Shown here: positions 1 to 8,725 of the stretch, piece by piece
How positions within the stretch are numbered: the first letter of the stretch is position 1
Layout: the number at the start of each line of letters is the position of its first letter
DNA from: an uncultured Bacteroidales bacterium
GTDB taxonomy: Bacteria > Bacteroidota > Bacteroidia > Bacteroidales > Bacteroidaceae
DNA: 64,000 nucleotides
Reading direction: 5' to 3'
Assembly: GCA_902801425.1 (NCBI GenBank)
Contig: CADCIQ010000042.1
Coordinates: 1-64,000 of the forward strand
The notes under the pieces: generated by a model
Seen by the model: only the letters and a program-made list of their open reading frames with translations
Told to the model about the DNA's origin: nothing
Database searches by the model: none
Program-made: the position numbers and the translations under genes

Positions 1-1
1 A

Positions 2-205
2 TCAAGAATTTGAGAATGAGAGAAGGCTGGCGCAGTATTGAGAATTAATGAGAAAAAGAGAGATTTGCTACTTGCGTAGCATTAGAAAAAGCGTGATTGC
101 CTGGAGCGTAAGCGACATTTATTCGCAATGGCTCATCAAGCTAAAGCAAGTCTCTAATTCTCATTAATTCAAAAAAAGGAATTCTCAAAATCTCTAATTC
201 TTGAC
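2..205. repeat. Intergenic inverted repeat, copy 1
   Basis: The two ends are imperfect complements (tcaagaatttgagaatgaga on the left, ctctaattcttga on the right), and inner arms gagaattaatgaga and tctcattaattc also pair. The 17-base block at 103-119 (ggagcgtaagcgacatt) recurs in reverse orientation at 10302-10318, inside a similar element with the same end sequence. This marks a dispersed family of palindromic intergenic elements. No coding potential was seen. Confidence 0.7.
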
Positions 206-227
206 AATATTTTTAGCGGACAGTAAT

Positions 228-907
228 AAAATGAAATATGAAAAGTGAAAAATGAAAATACGAGTTCAGAAAAACATTTTTGCGCTAATCCTACATACCT
301 ACATCGACACCCCTTGTAATTTACTGGTGTACAAAAACTTACAGCGATTTCAAATACCGCATAAACCTACACTAATCCTACACTAAACCTACACTAAAAC
401 CTGAAATTTTCAGAATTTCAGGTTAATTGATAATTTAGTTTGGCTTAAGCGCTTATGATACTATTCAAATTATTCATTACTCATTATTAATTAACGTGAG
501 TTCGACGAATTTATTCAGTTGTATATTGTTGACTATCATGTGGTTGAAAGAGCTCTGAAGGAGCGATACCTAATAGGGCAGTCCGTCGCACTTACAGCGC
601 TCCTTTAATCACGCATCTATAGAATAACAGCCCTAACGGACTGCCCTATTAGGTGTCGGGCTTTCAGCCCTCGCAGGGCTTGAATTCGTCGAACTCACGT
701 TAATTATTAATTTAATGCCTTGACAGGCATGATTAGTGTAGGTTTAGTGTAGGATTAGTGTAGGTTTATGCGGTATTTAAAATCCGTGTAAAGCGCTAAG
801 ACTGTGCATGTTATGCAGGGTGCCGATGTAGGTATGTAGGATTAGCGCGAAAAAGTTTTTTCCGAACCCTGATTTCCCATTTCTTACTCTTAATTTCTCA
901 TTTACTC
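228..907. repeat. Large nested inverted repeat, about 680 bp
   Basis: Three or more nested pairs of arms are visible. The outer A-rich arm near 228-262 is roughly complementary to 868-907. Arms 265-306 and 824-866 pair with few mismatches. Arms 352-396 and 734-778 are perfect 45 bp complements and consist of tandem cctacactaa-like words. Near the centre, 489-511 and 683-705 pair perfectly over 23 bp (aattaacgtgagttcgacga and on). No ORF or transposase lies within it. It resembles a non-autonomous palindromic element or several nested insertions. Confidence 0.8.
489..705. repeat. Inverted-repeat element ending in taacgtgagttcgacgaatt
   Basis: The ends are perfect 23 bp complements. The interior at 545-680 contains complementary blocks (cctaatagggcagtccg and cggactgccctattagg) and text such as gctctgaaggagcg. 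Similar text appears at 20905-21000. The end sequence recurs at 1051-1074, 1249-1269, 7060-7080, 20668-20689, 20821-20839 and 20880-20898, so this is a dispersed repeat family. It is nested inside the 680 bp palindrome. Confidence 0.75.
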
Positions 908-1040
908 TACCTTCGCTTCACCTTCGCTCTTCCTTCGCTTTAAATCCGTTCCAAACTCGGTGCAAGTCCGTTCCATAGAATAGGCGAAAAATGGGAGTTG
1001 CATCGAATTTGGTAGGGATTTGCAAGGGAGGAAGAAGGGA

Positions 1041-1269
1041 ATTGTATATATTAACCTCAGTTCGACGAATTCATGGCAAACGCATCTCCGATGCTGAACT
1101 GACAATAATTACCAATCTTTCCAATCTTTTTCCAATAAAAAATGATAATTACTGGTTGAAGATTGGTAAGATTGGGAACTTGCGTAGCTTGTTGAGCCTT
1201 GCGAAAAATTATTGTCAGTTAAAAACAGCTTGCTGTTTGCCATATAGGAATTCATCGAACTCACGTTAA
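1041..1269. repeat. Inverted-repeat element, same family, second copy
   Basis: The left end (ttaacctcagttcgacgaat) and right end (attcatcgaactcacgttaa) are complements. Inside, gacaataatt pairs with aattattgtc and two words like accaatctttcc pair with their complement near 1155-1180. Positions 1041-1110 match 20838-20907 in reverse complement with about one difference. No gene is supported here. Confidence 0.75.
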
Positions 1270-1293
1270 TTAACGTGAACAACTATCCGCCAA

Positions 1294-1328
1294 ATAAAAT
1301 CTCGCTCACACCTAAGTGCGAGCGAGAT
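1294..1328 (-). terminator. Rho-independent terminator after SusD gene
   Basis: The arms atctcgctc (1299-1307) and gagcgagat (1320-1328) pair, extended inward by cacac/gtgc. On the minus strand the hairpin is followed by a T-rich run. It lies about 20 bp past the stop of the minus-strand SusD gene and closes that unit. Confidence 0.8.
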
Positions 1329-1350
1329 AATATCTAATTCTATAAAAAGA

Positions 1351-3516
1351 TTACTTATTATTAGTATAAGCAGGGTTCTGAGTACAAGCTGGGTTCTTGG
1401 CAATCTCATCAGATGGGATTGGCATATCCATCTTCATTTCGTTATACTCGAACTTACGAGGAGACCAAGGATAATTAGCCAAATTGTCACCACTTGTAGC
1501 ATCCACAGGATAGTTTGTTGTGATGTGGTCAGTCATATAACCAGAACGCTGCAAGTCTGGACGCAGACAACATTCACAGCTAAACTCCTTACGGCGCTCC
1601 TCATTAACTGCAACCTTCCACACAGGAGACTTGAATGCCTTACCCTTGATATTGCACTTTGCATACTCTGTATAGTAAGTCTTTGCATCTGGTGCACCCT
1701 TAGCATCCTGATTGAATGGTATTGGATATTCAGTCAACTGATTAGTACCATAATTTGCAGCCATAAAGTTAATCCAAGGCAAGAACTTTGAATCATCAAG
1801 TCCTTTCTCATTCTTTCCAAAGCCTCTGTCACGTACCTGCTGAATAGCATCCCAGCCTTCTTTGTCATCACCTCCATAGAGGCGGAATCGACATTCTGCA
1901 TAATCAAGAAGCACATTAGCATAACGCTTCCAGTAAATGTTTGTTGGACAACGTGCGATAAAGCTCCATCTACTCTTACCATTGAGATCCTGAGCTGCTC
2001 CATTACGCCATAACTTAGTAGACCAAATACCCGGTGCATATTGACCATTATAGAAATGGAACTGCTTTGTCTTTGTACTCTCAGTACCATTACCAACCTT
2101 TGTCTGAAGGAATGGATGAACACCATGATTGAACAATTTCACCTTATTGAGAGCTTGCAAAGCTTCTTCGACAGCCTGATGTGCAGCATCAACTTTCTGC
2201 TCTGCTTCCTTGTACTCAGCATCTTCCTTAGAATAACTATCCCTTACCTCATTAAAGGTTTTTATTGCCAATTGTAAGGCTGTCTGTTTATCTGCATATT
2301 CCTTTTCGAGAACTGGAATCTTGTCAATAGCCTCAATATTTGACTTATTAGCATACTGATAGAGTTTCTTCAATTCACTCATTGGAATATCACCGATGAC
2401 ACAAGAAGCATCACGACGCTTATCTCCCTGCTCGTATGCAGCATACCATTCCCAAGAGAGGTAAAGTGAACCCCAACCGCCATTCTCTGGACATGCCGCA
2501 TTAAACTTGATGTTCGTATATGAAATATGATCAGTTACATTATCACTATGCTGACCATTATTATCATAGAACAAAGCCCAGATACATTCATCATTCCAGC
2601 CACCACCATCAACATCCCAGTTAGTACAGAATGAAGGGCTAAGCTTATATGTTCCGCTGTTAATGATGTCTTCCAGTTGCTTCTCAGCCTTTTCATAAAG
2701 TTTCTTAATCTCCTCAGCATTTGTACTTGCCAAAGATTCCTGATAAACACCATTGAGATCACAACCTAAACGGTATGCCTTCCACATATAAGCATCAGCA
2801 AGATATGCCTTAGCCATACCTTTGGTTGCACGACCATACTCTTTTCTATAAGGAGTCCAGTCAAGGGTATCAGCAGCCCACTCAAAGTCACGAATGATGA
2901 AATCCCACATCTCGGAATATGTCGCAGCACGTTCCTTAGTTCGTTTCTCGTTAAAATCATCCTTAATATCAAGCATTGGCACACGACCAAAGGTCTGGGC
3001 AAGATATGTATAGAAGAAACCACGAAGAGCACGCGCCTCTGCCCTGGCCTTAAATCTCAACTCGTCAGTAATACCAGTTCCCGCCACAACGGTAACCTTA
3101 CCATCAGTACCAACGATCTCACCAGCCTTCGGAGCTTTCTCTAATCCTACAAGGTATGTATTAGCTCGAGCAATAGCAACATAAGCATGGCTCCAACCTT
3201 TGGACAGATCTTCATTACCAGCATCCCATGTCTGATCATTGAAAACGGCATCCCAACCTGTTGCCTGTGTATCCATTGTAGGGTGAGTACCAGAGAACAT
3301 GTTTGGCTTGAAGCCCCACTCATTTGCAGGAGCATCATTAGGGTTCATCAAGTCATATACACCCGTAAGTCCTTCAAGAGCAGACTGCTCATTCAAAAAC
3401 TCACTCTTGAGGTCAACCTTATCGTATTGGGCTACATCAAGGAAATCTTCATTACATGATGTAAGAGAAAGAATTCCCAATGCTACGATTCCGAAAATCT
3501 TATATATATTCTTCAT
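1351..3516 (-). CDS. SusD/RagB family glycan-binding lipoprotein (pair 1)
   Basis: This is the surface glycan-binding partner of the SusC-type transporter encoded directly upstream (27 bp gap). The signal peptide ends in a lipobox with Cys21 (LSLTSCNED). An N-terminal SusD-like helical region, the RagB/SusD core and a C-terminal segment with EERRKEFSCECCLRPDLQR (the family's conserved ERR-EF motif) are visible. At 721 residues it is longer than usual. The excess is a charged Ala/Glu/Lys-rich stretch at about residues 378-462 that reads as a coiled coil. Family assignment is firm. The ligand is unknown, though the neighbouring glycan enzymes suggest a plant beta-glycan. Confidence 0.95.
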   Translation of the reverse strand: MKNIYKIFGIVALGILSLTSCNEDFLDVAQYDKVDLKSEFLNEQSALEGLTGVYDLMNPNDAPANEWGFKPNMFSGTHPTMDTQATGWDAVFNDQTWDAGNEDLSKGWSHAYVAIARANTYLVGLEKAPKAGEIVGTDGKVTVVAGTGITDELRFKARAEARALRGFFYTYLAQTFGRVPMLDIKDDFNEKRTKERAATYSEMWDFIIRDFEWAADTLDWTPYRKEYGRATKGMAKAYLADAYMWKAYRLGCDLNGVYQESLASTNAEEIKKLYEKAEKQLEDIINSGTYKLSPSFCTNWDVDGGGWNDECIWALFYDNNGQHSDNVTDHISYTNIKFNAACPENGGWGSLYLSWEWYAAYEQGDKRRDASCVIGDIPMSELKKLYQYANKSNIEAIDKIPVLEKEYADKQTALQLAIKTFNEVRDSYSKEDAEYKEAEQKVDAAHQAVEEALQALNKVKLFNHGVHPFLQTKVGNGTESTKTKQFHFYNGQYAPGIWSTKLWRNGAAQDLNGKSRWSFIARCPTNIYWKRYANVLLDYAECRFRLYGGDDKEGWDAIQQVRDRGFGKNEKGLDDSKFLPWINFMAANYGTNQLTEYPIPFNQDAKGAPDAKTYYTEYAKCNIKGKAFKSPVWKVAVNEERRKEFSCECCLRPDLQRSGYMTDHITTNYPVDATSGDNLANYPWSPRKFEYNEMKMDMPIPSDEIAKNPACTQNPAYTNNK

Positions 3517-3543
3517 TGTCTTGAATCTTATTATTATGCAACA

Positions 3544-6500
3544 TTAGAATGAAACAGTGGCACCGATCATATAAGTACGTGCCATAGGATAACGACCAGT
3601 GTCGAGACCAGTGAAAAGCACAGAACCCTGTCCTATCTCAGGATCACCATACTTAGTGTATGGAGAAATCGTTGCAAGATTCTGCACAGCCAAGTAAACA
3701 CGTGCATTCTGCATACGAAGAGCCTTCAAGGTACGCTCTTTCAGATTATAGCCAATCTGCACATTTGAAATCTTAAGGAAGTTACCATTCTTTACCCAAG
3801 CATCACTTACTCGCTGGTTGTAGTTTTTATTTTCGAATGAAAATGCAGGAATAGTTCCGTTAGGATTTGATATAGGATCGTAAGTATCATTATATGCAGA
3901 CTTTAAGATAGCACCAGATGTATTATCATCGGAAGTTGTTATCATACTCAGACGCATTGCAGAGTATGAAAGAATATCCTTACCAAGTTCACCGTATGTA
4001 TAGACTGAGAAGTCCCAGTTCTTGTAGGTCAATCCAATGTTCAAGCCAAAGTTCAAGGTAGGGAAACCATTGCCAAGGATTTCACGGTCACTTTCATTAA
4101 TTGCATCATCATTATTCAAGTCCTTAAACATATAGTCACCTATCTTTGCAGCAGACTGACCACGACGCTTAGCCTCCTTAAGGTCATCCTCTGTCTTGAT
4201 GATACGGTCAACGCGCCATCCATAGTAAGAACCTACTGCATAACCCACAGTAGAGATTGAGTGGTTATTCCAGTATGCACCACCATCAACCTGCATAGTG
4301 TTTGATTTATCACCTTGAATATCATCTACAGTATTATATGCAACCATATCATAGTTACCGCCAGTAGCACTCTTATAGATAGGGAGCTCTGGCATATCCG
4401 TAATCTTATTGGTTATTGTAGAACCTGTCAGGGTTGCATTCAGACTTAGATCGCTACCAAGATACTTCTTGTAACTAAGAGAGAACTCGAAACCCTTGTT
4501 ATCCATAGCACCATAGTTTGTATAGATTTCCTTATAACCAGAAGAAGGACGGATTGGACGCTTAACAAGAAGATCCTTTGTCTTACGTACAAAGTAGTCA
4601 ACTGTGATATCAAGATCACCATCAAGCAAACCGAGGTCAAGACCGAAGTTGAGCTGCTCGTTTGTCTCCCACTTAAGGTTTGTGTCAACAAGTGGCTCAT
4701 ACAAACCTGTAGATCCTGTACCTTCACCAAGACCCTGATTCTTATCGGTATAGAAGTTATAACGAGCACCAGAGTTACTCAATGCCGCAACGAACCTACC
4801 AGCAAGGTTACCTGAGTTACCAGTCTGTCCCCAACCAGCACGAACCTTCAGGTTACTGATTGCGTCAACACTCTCCATGAAGGTATCTTTAATACGCCAT
4901 GCAATAGCCGCAGAAGGGAATGTACCAAAACGATTACTTGGAGAGAAGTTAGAAGAACCGTCACGACGAAGAGTTCCGGTAAGAATCAACTTATCATCAA
5001 GACTATACACGACACGACCATAATATGAAAGCATATTTGAGTTCGCATTCAATGCACCGCTACCAGTCTTACTACCTTTAGCCAATCCTGTCACACGAAT
5101 ATCAGCAGAAGCGTAATCAACACCTGCAGCATTTACCCAAGAACCAGTATATTTACTGATTGTATTACCCAACATAGCTGTAAGCGAATGAATACCTGCG
5201 TCCAACTTATATGTCAAATAATGCTCAAGGCTAAAAGTACTACCATGATTAAGACCTAAGGTGAAATTATAGGTGTTAGTACCGTCATACCTCATCTCCA
5301 CATAATTTCCGTTAATAATATTAAAACGGCGACGACCACCAGAGAAAACATCAGTATTCGTACCACTATAATTATATGAACCAATAATATGATAGCTCAA
5401 ACCCTTATAATGTATGTCAGCATATGCATTTGCTGAAAGACGGTTAGTTACATCAGTACGATCAAGCTCCATCTGAGTAGCATACGGGTTACCCACAACA
5501 GTTGTGTTACCCTCCCAACCATTGGAACCTGTAGTTGATGTATAACCATAAGAACCATCTGGGTTCACAGGATATACATGAATAAGATTTCCTGTTCTTG
5601 TATCAATATAGTCAAGTGTAGGAGTCAGGTAAGCAATATCTCGGTGAGATGACAAGTTGATATTGTTACCCAAGCCAATATTAGCTCCAGAAGCTGATGA
5701 ACGCGAAAAACTAATATCACCACCGACCTCGATAAAGTCTGTGAGGTTTGACTTCATACCCACACGGGCATTAAGTCTATCATAATCAGTATTCACAACA
5801 AGACCATCATGCTTAAGATAATTTACAGAGAAATTATATTGAGTCTTTTCACTACCTCCAAGCACAGAAAAGCCATACTGCTGTCTGATAGCAGTCTGAA
5901 TCATCTGATCCTGCCAGTCAATATAATTACGTTGTCCGTCATACTGCTTTTCCCATACCCTATTGATAAGACCACTACCATCATTTGCACGAGCTTTACG
6001 AATTACGTCAGCCAACTCGTCCAAACCTACAACATCAAGTTTGTAAGGGAGTGTACCAATACCAAAGTCAACATTAAAGTTTACAGATGTCTGACCTGCC
6101 TGACCGTGCTTTGTAGTAATCATGATAACACCGTTAGCACCCTCAGAACCATAGATAGCGGTAGCAGAAGCATCCTTGAGAACCTCAAGAGTCTCAATAT
6201 CACCAGGGTTAAGGAAGTTGGCATTAGTACCAACCTTCACACCGTCAACAACATAGAGAGGTAGTGGAGAACCATTTATCGTACCGACACCACGAATACG
6301 AATCTGGGTATTAGCCTCAGGAGCACCATCCTGTTGTGATACATATACACCAGCAGCAAGACCCTGAAGAGCCTGAGCTATGTTGGTTGGAACCTTCTTC
6401 ATCATTTCCTTCGTATCAACGACAGAAACCGCACCGGTAACATCGCTCTTCTTCATGGTACCGTAACCAACGATTACGATATCCTTAAGAGCAGTCTCGT

Positions 6501-6837
6501 CATCCTCAAGGGTGATAGTAACGAGCTTACGACCAGCGATTCTGACGGTCTGCGTCTGATATCCGATAAAAGAAACATTGAGAATAGCGTTTGGATCCTG
6601 AACACTGATGGCATACTTACCATCCACATCAGTAACAGCAGCGCTTCGTGTACCCGACTCACGAACTGATGCACCCGGAATTGGCTCACCCTGCATGTCA
6701 ATAACCGTACCAGTCACAGTGACCTGAGCCATCATTGTTGCAGAAATAAGCATAAACAGCGAAACCAGAGTAAGTCTAATGCTGAAAATTTTTTCAGTCC
6801 TCATAGCGATAAATCTGTTTAAATTATTATAATTCAT
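3544..6837 (-). CDS. SusC/RagA family TonB-dependent outer-membrane transporter (pair 1)
   Basis: This is an outer-membrane channel that imports oligosaccharides with its SusD lid, driven by TonB. It has a signal peptide ending MMAQ, a carboxypeptidase-regulatory-like domain (VTVTGTVIDMQGEPIPGASV), a plug domain (GVGTINGSPLPLYVVDGV, then ATAIYGSEGANGVI) and a long barrel ending in a beta strand with terminal F (GATVSF). The length of 1097 aa is normal. The start is uncertain: an internal Met at residue 12 (MRTEKIF, position 6804) gives a more standard signal peptide. A Bacteroidetes-type promoter lies upstream. It is the first gene of a two-gene unit with SusD. Confidence 0.95.
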   Translation of the reverse strand: MNYNNLNRFIAMRTEKIFSIRLTLVSLFMLISATMMAQVTVTGTVIDMQGEPIPGASVRESGTRSAAVTDVDGKYAISVQDPNAILNVSFIGYQTQTVRIAGRKLVTITLEDDETALKDIVIVGYGTMKKSDVTGAVSVVDTKEMMKKVPTNIAQALQGLAAGVYVSQQDGAPEANTQIRIRGVGTINGSPLPLYVVDGVKVGTNANFLNPGDIETLEVLKDASATAIYGSEGANGVIMITTKHGQAGQTSVNFNVDFGIGTLPYKLDVVGLDELADVIRKARANDGSGLINRVWEKQYDGQRNYIDWQDQMIQTAIRQQYGFSVLGGSEKTQYNFSVNYLKHDGLVVNTDYDRLNARVGMKSNLTDFIEVGGDISFSRSSASGANIGLGNNINLSSHRDIAYLTPTLDYIDTRTGNLIHVYPVNPDGSYGYTSTTGSNGWEGNTTVVGNPYATQMELDRTDVTNRLSANAYADIHYKGLSYHIIGSYNYSGTNTDVFSGGRRRFNIINGNYVEMRYDGTNTYNFTLGLNHGSTFSLEHYLTYKLDAGIHSLTAMLGNTISKYTGSWVNAAGVDYASADIRVTGLAKGSKTGSGALNANSNMLSYYGRVVYSLDDKLILTGTLRRDGSSNFSPSNRFGTFPSAAIAWRIKDTFMESVDAISNLKVRAGWGQTGNSGNLAGRFVAALSNSGARYNFYTDKNQGLGEGTGSTGLYEPLVDTNLKWETNEQLNFGLDLGLLDGDLDITVDYFVRKTKDLLVKRPIRPSSGYKEIYTNYGAMDNKGFEFSLSYKKYLGSDLSLNATLTGSTITNKITDMPELPIYKSATGGNYDMVAYNTVDDIQGDKSNTMQVDGGAYWNNHSISTVGYAVGSYYGWRVDRIIKTEDDLKEAKRRGQSAAKIGDYMFKDLNNDDAINESDREILGNGFPTLNFGLNIGLTYKNWDFSVYTYGELGKDILSYSAMRLSMITTSDDNTSGAILKSAYNDTYDPISNPNGTIPAFSFENKNYNQRVSDAWVKNGNFLKISNVQIGYNLKERTLKALRMQNARVYLAVQNLATISPYTKYGDPEIGQGSVLFTGLDTGRYPMARTYMIGATVSF

Positions 6838-6883
6838 TAATATTTTCCTAAGAAATGCTTTTGATTACGATACTATTGGGTTG

Positions 6884-6917
6884 CAAAGTTAGTTAATTTT
6901 CGTGAAATTCGTGCAAC
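6884..6917 (-). promoter_or_regulatory. Candidate promoter for SusC/SusD pair 1
   Basis: Read on the minus strand, TAACTTTG (6884-6891) fits the Bacteroidetes -7 consensus TAnnTTTG. A weaker GTTG (6914-6917) lies 22 bp upstream as the -33 element. The distance to the SusC start is about 40 bp. Confidence 0.55.
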
Positions 6918-7059
6918 TTTTCTTATTTTTTCGCCTTCCGAGGTCGTTTTTTAACATAAAATCTTAACATTTTCTTGTAAATTTGTATATTTTCCTGACG
7001 AGTTATAAATCATAACATAGGTTCAATGTGTCCAAAAAAAGAACACGAATTTATCTAAT

Positions 7060-7226
7060 TTAACATGAGTTCGATGAATTAAAGACTGCGACAACACGTT
7101 AAATAAAAAATTAATGCGATATTAATGTGGTATTTGTGATAATTAATGTTATCTCGCGTAGCGAAAACATATGTAGCGAAAACATATAATGTCCGTTAAT
7201 GCCACATTAATGTCGCATTAATTTTT
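7060..7226. repeat. Intergenic palindrome after the PD40 gene, with a repeat-family half-site
   Basis: Positions 7060-7080 carry the ttaacatgagttcgatgaat end sequence of the dispersed family. Arms 7108-7136 and 7198-7226 (aaaaattaatgcgatattaa and its near complement) pair over 29 bp with two mismatches. The loop contains gtagcgaaaacatat twice in direct repeat. It begins about 26 bp past the PD40 stop and may act as that operon's terminator or as an RNA stabilizer. Confidence 0.7.
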
Positions 7227-7252
7227 CAGATAAATCAGATACATTCGTTTCC

Positions 7253-8725
7253 CTATTTCCGCACTCCAAACTTCTTTCGTGATTCATCATTGATGATTCC
7301 ACTTGCACTATGCCCATCAAAATCCGTCGGACGAATGACGAAATCAGGCACATTGAAAGAAAGGAAACGCTCGCGATAGAAACGCCGAGGATTCTTCTGT
7401 GGAAGCATAAATGCCTTGGTGACATTTCCCTTTGCATCAACATGACAGAAATATGGACGAGTAAACAAACCGTCATCACGACGGGAACTAAGCACCATCC
7501 AACGAGAGTTCGTACTCCAGTTATGGAACGACTCGGTATCTTTTGAATTCGCCCCAGTCATAGTACGACTTTGCCCCGTGGCAAGATCAAGCAGATAGAG
7601 ATCAGCCTCATGATGCCAGATGCTGAACTGCCCATAATCAGAGAGCGTGTAGCAAAGGAAACGCCCGTCGTATGAAGGACGAGGGAAAGAAACAGATTTA
7701 TGCTGAGCCTCGGCATTGATGATAGTATCTATACGATTACCGAATTTACCAGTCTCTGGATCGAAATCTATGCGACAGAGGTTATAACGGATAGAATCGA
7801 GCAACTGACTACCCTCTGGAATGGCACGGGCAGCACAGAAATAGAGAGAACGCCCGTCTGCAGAGAATACAGGATAGGTCTCATAAACTGAATCCTGCTT
7901 GAGAATTGGCGAGAGAAGAAGCTCATTCTTATTCACATCATAAACCTGAATATCAGAGGCTTCATCAAAAACCTCCACACGATTACTATCAGCAGAATGG
8001 AATAACTGCTGTGTAATATTGGTGGAATAAGCTATATATTTTCCTGAAGGATGCCAGTAAGGATATACGCACAAACCGAGCGTCTGATCGGTCTTGGTAT
8101 CATAAGCCGCCAAAGCTCCATTGTCATGACGCAACAGGGTAGCCCCATGAGGTCCACGGATATGGAGGCTCATGTCTGCTGGATTACCACGGTTGAAGCT
8201 GTGACAGTTCACACACCCCTCAAACTGGGTATTCTCAATCAACGCACGTTCTTCAAAAGAAGACAGGTCGCGCTCATATATTCCCATCTTACTCCACACC
8301 TCATAGCCCGGTTCAATAAGACGATAGCAGATTCCGTAGTCTATGCTATCTGTACTTACATAGATAGAGAAAGCCCTATATGTGTGCCAGCCATCCTCAT
8401 ATTTTGCCGAAACCGTTACAGAGAGCGAATCTCCACGGTTCTTATCAAGAAGCTCATGCCAGTCGTCTATGTCAAAATCCACAGATTCCTCGCCCTGGCT
8501 ATGCAAGGTGTTTCCCTTGCTGTCCGCAACAACGGCATCAACAAGCAAAGCCTTCTCGTCAGCCATTCCGAAGTTAAGAGGAGCTATATTAACCGGAATG
8601 GTGACACCGAGATAGTCGGGATAGATATTTGGCTGATTCTTCTCTTGCTTTGCATCGCTGACAGTTTCTGTAGAACAGGCTGTCAGCAACAGAACAGAGA
8701 GGAGCGTGAATAGTATCTTTTTCAT
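7253..8725 (-). CDS. PD40/TolB-like beta-propeller lipoprotein with CxxCH motif (module copy 2)
   Basis: It is a lipoprotein (lipobox LLTAC, Cys17). An N-terminal beta-rich domain is followed by GCVNCHS (Cys171, Cys174, His175), a c-type heme-binding signature. Then come propeller-type repeats such as YPYWHPSGKYIAYSTN, YPVFSADGRSLYF and PSYDGRFLCY, typical of WD40-like PD40 repeats. It overlaps the upstream DUF6057-like gene by one base (TAATG), so the two are translationally linked. It is homologous to the 507 aa protein encoded at 10376-11899. Its role is unknown. The CxxCH may bind heme or simply form a disulfide; no axial Met site can be assigned from sequence. Confidence 0.85.
   Translation of the reverse strand: MKKILFTLLSVLLLTACSTETVSDAKQEKNQPNIYPDYLGVTIPVNIAPLNFGMADEKALLVDAVVADSKGNTLHSQGEESVDFDIDDWHELLDKNRGDSLSVTVSAKYEDGWHTYRAFSIYVSTDSIDYGICYRLIEPGYEVWSKMGIYERDLSSFEERALIENTQFEGCVNCHSFNRGNPADMSLHIRGPHGATLLRHDNGALAAYDTKTDQTLGLCVYPYWHPSGKYIAYSTNITQQLFHSADSNRVEVFDEASDIQVYDVNKNELLLSPILKQDSVYETYPVFSADGRSLYFCAARAIPEGSQLLDSIRYNLCRIDFDPETGKFGNRIDTIINAEAQHKSVSFPRPSYDGRFLCYTLSDYGQFSIWHHEADLYLLDLATGQSRTMTGANSKDTESFHNWSTNSRWMVLSSRRDDGLFTRPYFCHVDAKGNVTKAFMLPQKNPRRFYRERFLSFNVPDFVIRPTDFDGHSASGIINDESRKKFGVRK

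Noticed and set aside
228..907. Insertion sequence with terminal inverted repeats
   Set aside because: No transposase frame lies inside and no target duplication could be identified, so only a palindromic repeat is claimed.
991..1269. Plus-strand ORF of 92 codons in the left spacer
   Set aside because: It lies across the inverted-repeat element, has no ribosome-binding site or promoter, and its frame is a by-product of repeat sequence.
5809..6264. Plus-strand ORF of 151 codons antisense to SusC
   Set aside because: It is a mirror of conserved SusC plug-domain codons; no signal supports expression.
7253..8725. True cytochrome c
   Set aside because: CxxCH is present, but no separate cytochrome fold or axial Met motif is recognisable; it is kept as an open question.
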